Origin: Pseudomonas sp. URIL14HWK12:I12
GTDB lineage: Bacteria > Pseudomonadota > Gammaproteobacteria > Pseudomonadales > Pseudomonadaceae
DNA length: 64,000 nt
Assembly (NCBI RefSeq): GCF_003097135.1
Contig: NZ_QEQL01000005.1
Span: forward strand, 248,001 to 312,000
Direction: 5' to 3'
Shown piece after piece: positions 34,901-41,930 of this stretch (the stretch's first letter is position 1; each line of letters starts with the position of its first letter). A program made the translations under genes and the position numbers. The notes under the pieces were generated by a model. It ran no database searches and had not been told where the DNA came from. It saw only the letters and a program-made list of their open reading frames with translations.

Positions 34901-35686
34901 CCCAAACGGCGGCCAGGTTTCGTTATCGCCCGCCACGCGATAGCCATCGTCGCTGCTCTTTTCCTTGCCCTGGATCTGCTCACGGGCGTTCTTGGCGAAT
35001 TCGAACAGTGCCGGGTTGTCCCGTTTGGAGACCACGACTTTCTTGCCGTCCTGCGTTTCGAAACGGATCAGGCCTGGGCCGACCTCGTCTTCGGGGCCCA
35101 CGGCACGAATGTCGGTAAGTTTGTCCGGTGTCTTTTCATCGCCGCCGGCACGCACATAGCCGTCTTTCTCGCTGGCATTGATCCCGGACAGCGCTTTGAA
35201 ATCTTCACTGAGCTGCTTGAACAGCGCCGGGTTGTCCTGCTCCGAAACGATCACCTTCTTGCCATCGGCATCGACATAGCGAATCAGCCCTTCGCCGACT
35301 TCACCCGGGGGGCCGATAAGTTTCTCGTTGAGGGTTTCAGGCACCTTGGCATCACCCGCCGCCAAGGCATAGCCCTCGGCCAGGCTCTGGTTCACGCCCT
35401 CGACCTGGCCTTGGATCGCTTCCAGGCGCTTGAACAGGTCGGGGCTGGTCGATTTGGAGACGATGACGTGGTCGCCGTCTTTGGTGACGTAACGAATGGT
35501 GTCGGCACCGGCCTGGCCCGGTTTTTCGATCTCGGCGAACTCGCCCAGGCCCGGCGCCTTTTCATCAACCTTGGCTGGCCGGTAGGTAGCTGTGTTGCGC
35601 TGGCGGCTCTCGAGCACCTTGGCAAACAGCAACGGGCTTTTAAGGGGGTTGGAATCGGTACCTGGGTTGACCGGGCTGGTGGACAT
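31913..35686 (-). CDS. HrpK/NolX-like type III secreted protein, 1257 aa, with N-terminal repeats
   Basis: A very large acidic protein with no signal peptide. Residues 45-450 hold six imperfect repeats of about 70 residues with cores such as LIRYVDADGKKVIVSEQDNP. The middle (about 450-950) is helical and polar. A long hydrophobic segment, about 1000-1048, rich in A, G and V and ending GGIIGYFVDHNKK, looks membrane-inserting. Two calcium-loop-like motifs follow: DDWNGSDKIVSDKDL (about 1160-1180) and KRDGADGKLSTDDLEAYL (about 1210-1230). These features recall HrpK/HrpF/NolX translocators, and the gene is divergent from secretion genes. Whether it is a translocator or an effector is open. AGGAGA precedes the ATG. 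Confidence 0.78.
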   Translation of the reverse strand: MSTSPVNPGTDSNPLKSPLLFAKVLESRQRNTATYRPAKVDEKAPGLGEFAEIEKPGQAGADTIRYVTKDGDHVIVSKSTSPDLFKRLEAIQGQVEGVNQSLAEGYALAAGDAKVPETLNEKLIGPPGEVGEGLIRYVDADGKKVIVSEQDNPALFKQLSEDFKALSGINASEKDGYVRAGGDEKTPDKLTDIRAVGPEDEVGPGLIRFETQDGKKVVVSKRDNPALFEFAKNAREQIQGKEKSSDDGYRVAGDNETWPPFGGTTIGPPDEMGPNLIRYEHNGEKVVVAREDNPKLYDHLVGMYKVMTDPGKKSALEGALNGGAVLDDANAPLPGLNDISDLSWQEGEQDSVLSYKTQDGQWHVVSKDIAPEQFKQVQQVSETWAKIHDSEAQGYKLAGPNDFIKNQDSQIGSPDELGDGLIRYENADGKFIVSKDISPQLYEDVLARWTGATEGDVDSTRSSHNLPPRDDLDVLNLGTGEHADPDDPKSAELNVSELATQKLIEGYRKGVEDGSIAKDDPRAKLVRALEAQAAYSNGHGITGYEETPGAFGGTWREFSDGQTELTSADMHDIIDGPKLKEAISELFSDPTIAKDYKDQMSAAIDKLPNKDEIKQKLLDMVGEHRYEYVAYLNDLKKQGKVTEAQEDLSNTLTSLAMFDPDAATKAAQDIQADGLTTDLNELVGNPSKISEDNKELATKDLFGLLKSVLKGDAIDLPRRVQESIDKFLQEGFKDKKKAEAVTKALEELGDAYKNKGSISQADIDTALSKSYVPIADRGTLGAIFSGLNTKGILGSLGAGVSLFSGIYQLVGDGGKLGETPEQRLAIAKDFLFFAGASGQFVRAGDAVAGLMGKGGVVDLLGLDKSLPEIWGKEGVQGKQIDFKTGEVPAELRTRIEAALENVPSYTKDFNTLLGDGAGSADEAAKIGQSISQRIEGAGVSAGKAAKIAGSVIKVLGPATDIVGGFADIVLGAFTIKSGVKSNDPLVKAQGGLQIAAGAFGASAGVVGAAALIGAGSAAALTGPFFLVGVVLAVVGGIIGYFVDHNKKQKATEKENDWYRDLAADGLLQDNWGDKVEYAHYSIYHYGGREAPEDDSLFRFQQSEWQHFDETPQKGGSSSNRLDESLHKDENGIVGYNTNGTAMNEYGKAFYEKNKETLDYIHSRWDDWNGSDKIVSDKDLRKIAAGGDEKDKNAAQFLLDNKGFFDMLDTFWKRDGADGKLSTDDLEAYLKLVGGMELKEGDEVFYDPEYTDGKKFGE
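34337..35554 (-). repeat. Six ~70-residue protein repeats in the HrpK-like gene
   Basis: Repeat cores begin near residues 54, 124, 196, 266, 344 and 411, each with a G-P/S-P-x-E-x-G stretch, then LIRY, an acidic D-G-K turn, V-I-V-S-K/E and a helix beginning N-P-x-L/F. Spacings are 70, 72, 70, 78 and 67 residues. The fifth copy is the most degenerate. Confidence 0.8.
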
Positions 35687-35836
35687 AGTGCTCGTTCTCC
35701 TGAATGACGATGCGCAAACCCTCCCTGCCGGCCTCATCGCCTACCGGTGAATACAATGGGAAAGTTGGCTTTTATGACAAAATGCCTGCCAGGCAACATA
35801 TCAGGGGAAGTTTGAAATAGAAGTCTCGGTTATCTC

Positions 35837-35860
35837 TTTTCACAAGGTTTCACAGCCCAA
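35837..35860 (+). promoter_or_regulatory. Direct-repeat regulatory motif, copy 1
   Basis: TTTTCACA, then AGG without its first overlap, then TTTCACAGCCCAA: TTTCACA occurs twice with a 10-bp period. It is 151 bp from the HrpK-like start. It matches copy 2 at 22 of 24 positions. Confidence 0.65.
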
Positions 35861-36002
35861 GAAGCCCGCCTGATAATGTTTTGATAATTTTGTGACGTTG
35901 AATCGGCGCCTATAATTTGGCTAAAGCATAACACCCATTAAAAACATGGGGTTAGCCTCATAAGAACTTATCGCTTAACATGATTTCGCAGCCCCGGCCA
36001 AG

Positions 36003-36026
36003 TTTTCACAACATTTCACAGCCCAA
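36003..36026 (+). promoter_or_regulatory. Direct-repeat regulatory motif, copy 2
   Basis: TTTCACA occurs twice at 10-bp spacing, followed by GCCCAA. It ends 144 bp before the start at 36171. The 10-bp tandem layout is that of sites bound side by side by OmpR-type winged helices. Confidence 0.65.
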
Positions 36027-36170
36027 TTCAAACCCCCTGAGTAGTATTTGAATCGTGCAGCGCAGGCCTCTGGCTCCATAGGCACTGACTGCGGTGTGCA
36101 ACAAGTTTCAGCTCGCATGTGGCGGCTGAGGCGAACGATCCGAACCCTCTACCTTGCTAGGAGAAACATC

Positions 36171-36332
36171 ATGGCCGATACCCCACCAGTAAGCTCGGGC
36201 AACGCTGACTCCGCCATCGCCAAGATGGAAGCTACCTTCAACATGGCAATCGAGAAGTCCGCGAAGATCACCGAGATCTCGACCGCCAAGAAGGCCGAGC
36301 TCGACGCGACCAAACAGCGTCCGCAGAACTGA
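36171..36332 (+). CDS. Small helical protein at the head of the secretion operon (53 aa)
   Basis: A 53-residue protein beginning MADTPPVSSGNADSAIAKM with a predicted amphipathic helix from about residue 12 to 47, and no signal peptide. TAGGAGA is well placed before the ATG. It is promoter-proximal and followed by a very strong hairpin, as for genes needed in large amounts, which would suit a needle or pilus subunit (SctF), though it is shorter than known needle proteins (65-90). A chaperone of the HrpK-like protein is another option. No family recognised with certainty. Confidence 0.6.
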   Translation: MADTPPVSSGNADSAIAKMEATFNMAIEKSAKITEISTAKKAELDATKQRPQN

Positions 36333-36338
36333 TGCACC

Positions 36339-36366
36339 GTGCGGGCGGCCTGCGCCGCCCGCGCAC
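36339..36366 (+). other. Strong intercistronic hairpin
   Basis: GTGC and GGGCGG pair with CCGCCC and GCAC, with a two-base bulge and a 6-base loop. There is no U tract. It may cap the upstream short message or reduce read-through into sctD. Confidence 0.5.
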
Positions 36367-36417
36367 CCCAGGCGTTTCGCGCCACCAGCTGTAACCCTCT
36401 GCGGATAGAACGGTGGT

Positions 36418-37341
36418 ATGGCGACTATGACAGCCCTGACTTCTTCCGCTCGGCTGCCCCGTTTCATGGCAGCGAGCCCGGGCACTATGGTGCTCGACAT
36501 CACAGCCGGCCTGCACCAGGGCGTTTCCCTGGCGTTGGACCGCGACCTGTACCAACTCGGCAGTGGCGAAGCGGCCGACCTGGTGTTGCACGACCCGGCC
36601 ATCGCCCCCCTGCACCTGCGCATTCGCCCCGAAGGCGGCCAGCTCACGCTGGAGGCGGTAGGCGGCAGCGTGGGTATCCATACCCCAGGGCAAAAGCCCT
36701 GGACACTCGCGCAAGGCCACGGGCATCGCGCGCGGTTGCCCGTGCGCCTGCGCCTGGGCGAGGCCGAGCTGAAGCTGCACGCCCCTCAAGCGGGGGCGCC
36801 GCGCCCGGCGCAGGGTTGGCGGCCGCATTGGTTGCTGGCGCTGGCCCTGCTGCTGATCTGCGTATCGGCCTTCGCCCTGCGCCAACCGGCGCAACCCTCG
36901 GTGCCCGCCCAGGCCGTGGCCACCCCCCAGCCGGGGGCGACGCCTGCCACCCCTGCCCAAGCCAAGGCCTGGCTCGACGAGCAGTTGCACCAAGCGGGGC
37001 TGGCGAGCATCAGCAGCGAAACGGGCGATCACCAGGTCATTGCCCATGGCAGCTTCATGCCGTCGCAGAAAGCGCGCTGGACGAGCGTGCAGCAAGGCTT
37101 CGACCGGCAGTTCGGCCCGCAGTTGGGCCTGCGCGGTGACGTCGCCCAGCACGCTGCCAGCGAAACGCCACGGGTGCGCTTTCAGGCGGTATGGGCAGGC
37201 CCCAATCCGTACGTGATCGACGGCAGCGGAAAGCGCTTGTACCCCGGTGCCGCCCTGGAGGATCGCTGGGTGCTCGAACGTATCGAAGCCAACCAGATCG
37301 TGCTGGTGCGCGGTGATGAACGTTTCACTTTCACCCTATGA
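36418..37341 (+). CDS. sctD: Type III secretion inner-membrane ring protein SctD
   Basis: A 307-residue single-pass protein. The cytoplasmic N-terminus (about 25-120) is FHA-like, with LYQLGSGEAADLVLHDPAIAPLHLRIR. One membrane helix spans about 138-154. The periplasmic part has ring-building folds, for example AKAWLDEQLHQAGLASISSETGDHQVIAHGSFMP, and ends RFTFTL. SctD forms the outer of the two inner-membrane rings and binds the secretin. It is shorter than YscD (about 420). The ribosome site is weak. The stop overlaps the next ATG by four bases. Confidence 0.82.
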   Translation: MATMTALTSSARLPRFMAASPGTMVLDITAGLHQGVSLALDRDLYQLGSGEAADLVLHDPAIAPLHLRIRPEGGQLTLEAVGGSVGIHTPGQKPWTLAQGHGHRARLPVRLRLGEAELKLHAPQAGAPRPAQGWRPHWLLALALLLICVSAFALRQPAQPSVPAQAVATPQPGATPATPAQAKAWLDEQLHQAGLASISSETGDHQVIAHGSFMPSQKARWTSVQQGFDRQFGPQLGLRGDVAQHAASETPRVRFQAVWAGPNPYVIDGSGKRLYPGAALEDRWVLERIEANQIVLVRGDERFTFTL

Positions 37342-37706
37342 GAATCGACCCGCGGCCACCGCTGCCGCCCACCAGCGAAGGCCCGGAAAAGCCGCAGGGC
37401 GTGGAGGGTGTGCAACCGGTCAACCCACGCCAGGGCGCACGTTTCGACGCGTTGCTGGGCGGGCGCCGCGCAGCGGCACGCAAGGCGCTTCGCCAGGACG
37501 TTGACCAGGCCGGTGAGCTGGAAGCCCTGGACCCGGCGCTGTTTGCCGACCCACGCTCGCTGGAGTTGCTCGATCACATCTTGGGCGAGGTGCTGCCGCG
37601 CCTGGAACTGGACCCAGACGTGCGCACGTTGGCAGAAGACATGATTCGCGAGGAAATCCACATGCGCGAACACCTGCAACAGCAACGCAGCGAGGCCAAG
37701 GCATGA
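37338..37706 (+). CDS. sctX: Probable SctX export-gate accessory protein
   Basis: A 122-residue soluble protein, the same length as YscX. The N-terminus is proline-rich and disordered (about 1-35); the remainder is helical, including ALFADPRSLELLDHILGEVLPRLELDPDVRTLAEDMIREEI. In Yersinia, YscX binds YscY and SctV and is exported early. Its place directly before a TPR protein of YscY size and before sctV is the same order as yscX-yscY-yscV. The assignment rests on length, order and helical pattern more than on sequence identity. Confidence 0.65.
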   Translation: MRIDPRPPLPPTSEGPEKPQGVEGVQPVNPRQGARFDALLGGRRAAARKALRQDVDQAGELEALDPALFADPRSLELLDHILGEVLPRLELDPDVRTLAEDMIREEIHMREHLQQQRSEAKA

Positions 37707-38038
37707 GCCGGCTGGACCGCGACAGCCGCGACCTGCTGCGCGGTATGGGCGAGTTGTACCGGCGCGCCGGGCAGCCGCAACGGGCCTTGGTGATGCTGCT
37801 GATCGCCGCCCACATGATGCCCACCGACCGCGCCTTGCTGCGCAACCTGGCGCTGGCGTTCACCGACAATGGTGACGCGGCCCGTGCCCTCAATGCGCTC
37901 GACCGCCTGCAGGCCCAAGGCGCCACCGCCCCCGAAGATCACCTGCTGCGCGCCCGCGCCCTGTGGCGCGGGGGTGACAGCGAGCAGGCCCGGGCCTGTT
38001 TCAAAGCCTACCTTGCCAACCGGAAGCACCGCCCATGA
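37703..38038 (+). CDS. sctY: Probable SctY chaperone (TPR fold)
   Basis: A 111-residue TPR-like protein: DLLRGMGELYRRAGQPQRALVMLLIAAHMMP, then LLRNLALAFTDNGDAARALNALDRLQAQG and LLRARALWRGGDSEQARACFKAYL make three helical pairs. YscY (114 aa) has this fold and is the chaperone of YscX. Both junctions are four-base overlaps, with the putative sctX before and sctV after it. Confidence 0.72.
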   Translation: MSRLDRDSRDLLRGMGELYRRAGQPQRALVMLLIAAHMMPTDRALLRNLALAFTDNGDAARALNALDRLQAQGATAPEDHLLRARALWRGGDSEQARACFKAYLANRKHRP

Positions 38039-40182
38039 CCGCCCTGAACCGCCTCAACGCTGTGGCCCGCATGGCGGCCCAGCGCACCGATGTAATCATC
38101 GTCGCGTTCATGCTGATGGCGATCGTGATGATGATCATCCCGCTGCCCACGACCCTGGTGGACGTGCTCATCGGCCTGAACATCGGGCTGAGCATTCTGG
38201 TGTTGGTGGTCGCGTTCTATATCGTCCACTCCGTGGAGTTTTCGGCCCTGCCGCCGTTGATCCTGCTGAGCACCTTGTTCCGCCTGGCGCTGTCGATCAC
38301 CACAACACGGTTGATCCTGCTGCACGGCGACGCCGGGCATATCGTCAAGGCCTTCGGCGACTTCGTGATCGCCGGGCAAGTGGTGGTTGGGTTGGTGGTG
38401 TTCCTGATCATCACCGTGGCGCAGTTCGTGGTGATCACCAAAGGTGCCGAGCGGGTTGCCGAGGTGGCCGCGCGCTTCACCCTCGACGCGATGCCCGGCA
38501 AGCAGATGAGCATCGACAACGACCTGCGCAACGGTGATATCGACCAGGCCGAAGCGCGCCGTCGCCGCTCGCGCCTGGAGCGCGAAAGCCAGATGTTCGG
38601 TGCTATGGACGGCGCCATGAAGTTCGTCAAGGGCGACGCCATCGCCAGCCTGGTGATCCTGGCGGTGAACCTGCTCGGCGGCATGATGATTGGCATGGTC
38701 GAGCGCGGCATGAGCTTCTCCGATGCGGTGCATACCTATTCGCTGCTGACCGTGGGCGACGGCTTGATCGCGCAGATCCCGGCGCTGCTGATCTCGGTCG
38801 CTGCCGGCACCGTGGTCACGCGAGTCAACAGTGCCGGCTCGCCGCGCGACCTGGGCAGCGAGATCGTCAGCCAACTGGGCAATAGCCATCGGGCGCTGGG
38901 CCTGACCGCCGCGATTCTGCTGGGCGTCAGCCTGCTGCCGGGTTTCCCGGCCCTGGTGTTCATCGGCCTGGGCGGCGCCTTGGGCACCTGCGCCTTCCTG
39001 ATGTGGCGCAAGCAGCACCGCGCGATGCAAGCCCAGGCACAGGCCGAAGCCGCGCCGGTCGAAGAACCGATGCCGCTCAATGCCGAGCTGGTCAACGAAC
39101 CCCAGCCCAAACCACTGGATGCCCGTGTGTTGCTGTGCCTGGGCAGCGGCATCGCCGAGCAGGCACCGGAGCAATTGCTGCGCCAGCGCATCGAAACGCT
39201 GTGCCACGACCTGCGCGCTGAGCTCGGGTTGGAGATGCCCGTGCCTGAGCTTTACCTGGACCCCACCGCGCCGCCCGACCGCTATGTGGTGGAGCTCGAA
39301 GGCGTGCCGGTAAAAGAAGGGGTGCTGCCGCTGGGGCAGTTGTTGCTGCGTGACGACCCGGTGCATGCGCAGTTACTGGAGCTGGAACCGACCCCAGCGC
39401 CCTCCCCGCTCAGCCAGCGTGACGGCCAATGGTTGCCGCGCCACCATGAACAGGCGTTGCAACAGGCCGGCGTCGCCTACTTTCACACCGACGAGGTGCT
39501 GCGTGGCTTGCTGGAGCACACCCTGCGCCGCTACGCCGCAGACTTTCTCGGTATCCAGGAAACCCGGCAGATGCTGGAGCGGCTGGAAGGCAGCTACGGC
39601 GAGCTGATCAAGGAAGTGCTGCGCCATGTGCCGCTGCAACGCCTGGCCGAAACCTTGCGCTCGCTGGTGGCCGAAGGCGTATCGGTGCGTAATCTGCGCG
39701 CGCTGCTGGAGGCGATGGTGGAATGGGGCGCCCGCGAACAGGACGCCGGGCGCCTGGCCGAACACCTGCGCGCAGCACTGTCGCGGCAGATCAGCCATCA
39801 GTACGCCAATAGCCAACGGGTAATCAGCGCCTTCGTGCTCGCCCAGGGCCTGGAAGGGCAGCTGCGCTCGGCCTTGCGCCGCCAGGAAAAAACCGGCGAG
39901 AGCCTGCCCGACGAACTGGCCCGCGGCCTGCTGACCCAACTGCGCCATGCCTGGCAGCGCCTGCCCGAAGACGACCGCACCGTGCTGCTGGTGCATCCGG
40001 AACTGCGCCGCAGCGTGCGCCGGCTGTGCATGCGCGGTGAGGTGCCGCTGCCGGTGCTGTCGTTCCGAGACCTGGCAGGCGAATACAACCTGCAGGCGGT
40101 GGCCAACATCAGCCTCAGCGAAATCACCCCCCGCGCCGTGCCTGCCGGCACCGCGCCCAACACATTGGCGAACGCTTCATGA
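38035..40182 (+). CDS. sctV: Type III secretion export gate protein SctV
   Basis: A 715-residue FlhA/YscV-family protein. The N-terminal half has about eight membrane helices, with PLPTTLVDVLIGLNIGLS and the conserved FHIPEP-region equivalent HSVEFSALPPLILLSTLFRLALSITTTRLIL and VVITKGAERVAEVAARFTLDAMPGKQMSID. The C-terminal cytoplasmic domain (about 370-715) forms the nonameric ring that receives substrates and chaperones. It is the best-conserved protein of the locus and leaves no doubt that this is a type III system. It overlaps both neighbours by four bases. Confidence 0.96.
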   Translation: MTALNRLNAVARMAAQRTDVIIVAFMLMAIVMMIIPLPTTLVDVLIGLNIGLSILVLVVAFYIVHSVEFSALPPLILLSTLFRLALSITTTRLILLHGDAGHIVKAFGDFVIAGQVVVGLVVFLIITVAQFVVITKGAERVAEVAARFTLDAMPGKQMSIDNDLRNGDIDQAEARRRRSRLERESQMFGAMDGAMKFVKGDAIASLVILAVNLLGGMMIGMVERGMSFSDAVHTYSLLTVGDGLIAQIPALLISVAAGTVVTRVNSAGSPRDLGSEIVSQLGNSHRALGLTAAILLGVSLLPGFPALVFIGLGGALGTCAFLMWRKQHRAMQAQAQAEAAPVEEPMPLNAELVNEPQPKPLDARVLLCLGSGIAEQAPEQLLRQRIETLCHDLRAELGLEMPVPELYLDPTAPPDRYVVELEGVPVKEGVLPLGQLLLRDDPVHAQLLELEPTPAPSPLSQRDGQWLPRHHEQALQQAGVAYFHTDEVLRGLLEHTLRRYAADFLGIQETRQMLERLEGSYGELIKEVLRHVPLQRLAETLRSLVAEGVSVRNLRALLEAMVEWGAREQDAGRLAEHLRAALSRQISHQYANSQRVISAFVLAQGLEGQLRSALRRQEKTGESLPDELARGLLTQLRHAWQRLPEDDRTVLLVHPELRRSVRRLCMRGEVPLPVLSFRDLAGEYNLQAVANISLSEITPRAVPAGTAPNTLANAS

Positions 40183-41501
40183 TCCGACCTGCGACCCTTG
40201 CTGTCTCACGCTGGCTGTTCGGCGCAACCTCATTGCTGCTGGCGCTGGTCGCCCAGGCCGAAACCCTCGCGCCCGGCGCGCGTGGCACCCTGGAGCTGGC
40301 CTCCGGGCAGGGGCGGATCCTGCATTTCAGCCGGCCGGTGGAGTCGGTGCTGGTGGCCGACCCAACCGTGGCCGACCTGCAAGTGGTGTCACCGGGTGTC
40401 ATCTACCTGTTCGGCAAGGCCCCCGGCAGCACCAGCCTGATCGCGCTCGGCGACGACGGCAATGAGATGGCCAACATGGCCCTCTCGGTGGGCACCAGCA
40501 CCGCGGCGGTCAGTGCGCCGTTGTCCCGCCTGCACCCCGGCAGCAATGCTCAGGTGACAGCCGCCGGCAACCGCCTGGTGGCCCGCGGGCAGGTGGGTGA
40601 CGTGGCCGAAGCGACCGACCTCAACGCCTTGCTCAGCATCGAAGGGCAGAACCTGCAGCCGGCGCTGAACACCACCACGCTGCCCGGCTCGGCGCAGGTG
40701 AACATCCGCGTGCGCTTTGCCGAAGTGTCGCGCTCTCAACTGCTCAGCTATGGGGTGAACTGGAACGCGCTATTCAACAACGGTACGTTTTCCTTCGGCT
40801 TGCTCACCGGCGGCCCACTCGCCTCTGCGGCGCAGGTAGCCGGCGCCACCAACACCATCGGCGCGGGCATCGCCAGCGGCAACGTCAATATCGACGCAGT
40901 GCTCGATGCGCTGCAAAGCAACGGCGTGCTGGAGGTGCTGGCCGAGCCGAACATCACCGCGATGACCGGCCAGACCGCCAGCTTTCTGGCCGGGGGCGAG
41001 GTGCCGGTACCGATCCCGGTGAACCGCGACACGGTGGGCATTGAATACAAACCCTACGGTGTGTCGCTGTTGTTCAACCCCACCCTGTTGCCCAACGGCC
41101 GCATCGCCCTGCAGGTGCGCCCGGAGGTCAGCAGCATCAGCTCGCAGAACTCAACCGTGGCCAACGGGGTGATCGTGCCCGCGTTTCGCGTGCGCCGCGC
41201 CGACACTCGCGTGGAAGTCGGCAGCGGCCAGACCTTCGCCATCGCCGGGCTGTTTCAGCGTGAGAACACCACCGATGTGGACAAGGTGCCCGCGCTTGGC
41301 GACATGGCCATATTGGGCAACCTGTTTCGCTCCAAGCGCTTTCAGCGCAATGAAACCGAACTGGTGATCCTGATCACCCCTTATCTGGTGGAGCCGGTGC
41401 GCGAACGCGTGGCGGCCACGCCGCTGGACGCACAGCCCGGCAGCACCACCGCCCAGGCCGGGCCGCGCAGCGGCGGCGCCTTCGGCTTTTACCTGAACTG
41501 A
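40179..41501 (+). CDS. sctC2: Secretin C-terminal subunit SctC2 (RhcC2/CpaC-like)
   Basis: A 440-residue outer-membrane secretin with a signal peptide (about 1-27, ending VAQA). The N-terminal part (GQGRILHFSRPVESVLVADPTVADLQVVSPGVIYLFGKAPGSTSL) is like the pilus domain of CpaC/RcpA. The secretin domain has VLAEPNITAMTGQTASFLAGGEVP, GVSLLFNPTLL and the end IAGLFQRENTTDVDKVPALGDMAILGNLFRSKRFQRNETELVILITPYLVEPV. It lacks the N0/N1 part of usual SctC, which is encoded separately at 42693. A split secretin is a mark of rhizobial-type systems. Confidence 0.88.
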   Translation: MIRPATLAVSRWLFGATSLLLALVAQAETLAPGARGTLELASGQGRILHFSRPVESVLVADPTVADLQVVSPGVIYLFGKAPGSTSLIALGDDGNEMANMALSVGTSTAAVSAPLSRLHPGSNAQVTAAGNRLVARGQVGDVAEATDLNALLSIEGQNLQPALNTTTLPGSAQVNIRVRFAEVSRSQLLSYGVNWNALFNNGTFSFGLLTGGPLASAAQVAGATNTIGAGIASGNVNIDAVLDALQSNGVLEVLAEPNITAMTGQTASFLAGGEVPVPIPVNRDTVGIEYKPYGVSLLFNPTLLPNGRIALQVRPEVSSISSQNSTVANGVIVPAFRVRRADTRVEVGSGQTFAIAGLFQRENTTDVDKVPALGDMAILGNLFRSKRFQRNETELVILITPYLVEPVRERVAATPLDAQPGSTTAQAGPRSGGAFGFYLN

Positions 41502-41511
41502 GGGCTACGCC

Positions 41512-41913
41512 ATGCGCTTGCGATTCGCCCTGCCGTTTTTCACGCTGGCCCTGACCGGTTGCCAGACCCACCTGGAGCCGGCGCACTGGTCGCCGGACTA
41601 CCAGCGTTTTACCGACGCCAGCGGGCGCACTGGCCTGGTGCCGGTGCAATGCCTGGCGCCGGCCACGCCCGATGAGTTCGACCTGGGGGAGGACTATCAG
41701 GCCAAGCTCGCGCCAGGCTGCGCCAACAGCCTGGTGCTACTGCAGATGGTCGAGCAGCGCCAGGACCTGGAACGCGGCCGCGCCACCGGCCAGACCATGG
41801 CCGCCCCGGTCGGCCGTGCCGCGCAGGTGTACATCGATGGCTATGACCGCGAAGAGCTGCGCCGGCGGCTCAAGGAACAGCAGGCCGCAGCGCAGAACGG
41901 GGGGGCTCAGTAA
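41512..41913 (+). CDS. CpaD-like lipoprotein, probable secretin pilotin
   Basis: A 133-residue lipoprotein with lipobox LTGC at about residues 14-17. The middle segment GCANSLVLLQMVEQRQDLERGR matches the pattern of CpaD of Tad pilus systems (G-C-x-N-x-x-x-L-x-x-M-V-x-x-x-x-D-L-x-x-G-R). CpaD is an outer-membrane lipoprotein working with the CpaC secretin; here it follows the CpaC-like SctC2 by ten bases. It probably helps place or stabilise the secretin. The C-terminus is helical (YDREELRRRLKEQQAAAQ). It converges on the TPR lipoprotein gene. Confidence 0.72.
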   Translation: MRLRFALPFFTLALTGCQTHLEPAHWSPDYQRFTDASGRTGLVPVQCLAPATPDEFDLGEDYQAKLAPGCANSLVLLQMVEQRQDLERGRATGQTMAAPVGRAAQVYIDGYDREELRRRLKEQQAAAQNGGAQ

Positions 41914-41930
41914 TGGTTGCCCCGCACGTA

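Larger units (their letters stand above)
35687..36170. other. Divergent control region of the secretion locus
   Basis: This 484-bp region, clearly richer in A+T than its surroundings, separates the HrpK-like gene from the left secretion operon. It holds two copies of a 24-bp direct-repeat motif and a TATAAT box at 35911-35916. No ORF with a convincing ribosome site was seen. No consensus hrp box was recognised. Confidence 0.7.

Noticed and set aside
33974..35707. 577-residue open frame opposite the HrpK-like gene
   Set aside because: The minus-strand protein has repeats, acidic composition and a good ribosome site; the plus-strand frame has none of these.
35880..35950. Hrp box (HrpL-type promoter)
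   Set aside because: No GGAACC with a matching CCAC element at the right spacing was seen upstream of either divergent gene.
31900..36170. Search for integrase, tRNA or IS remnants beside the secretion locus
   Set aside because: None recognised at either border; arrival by transfer is suggested only by base composition and the REP element.
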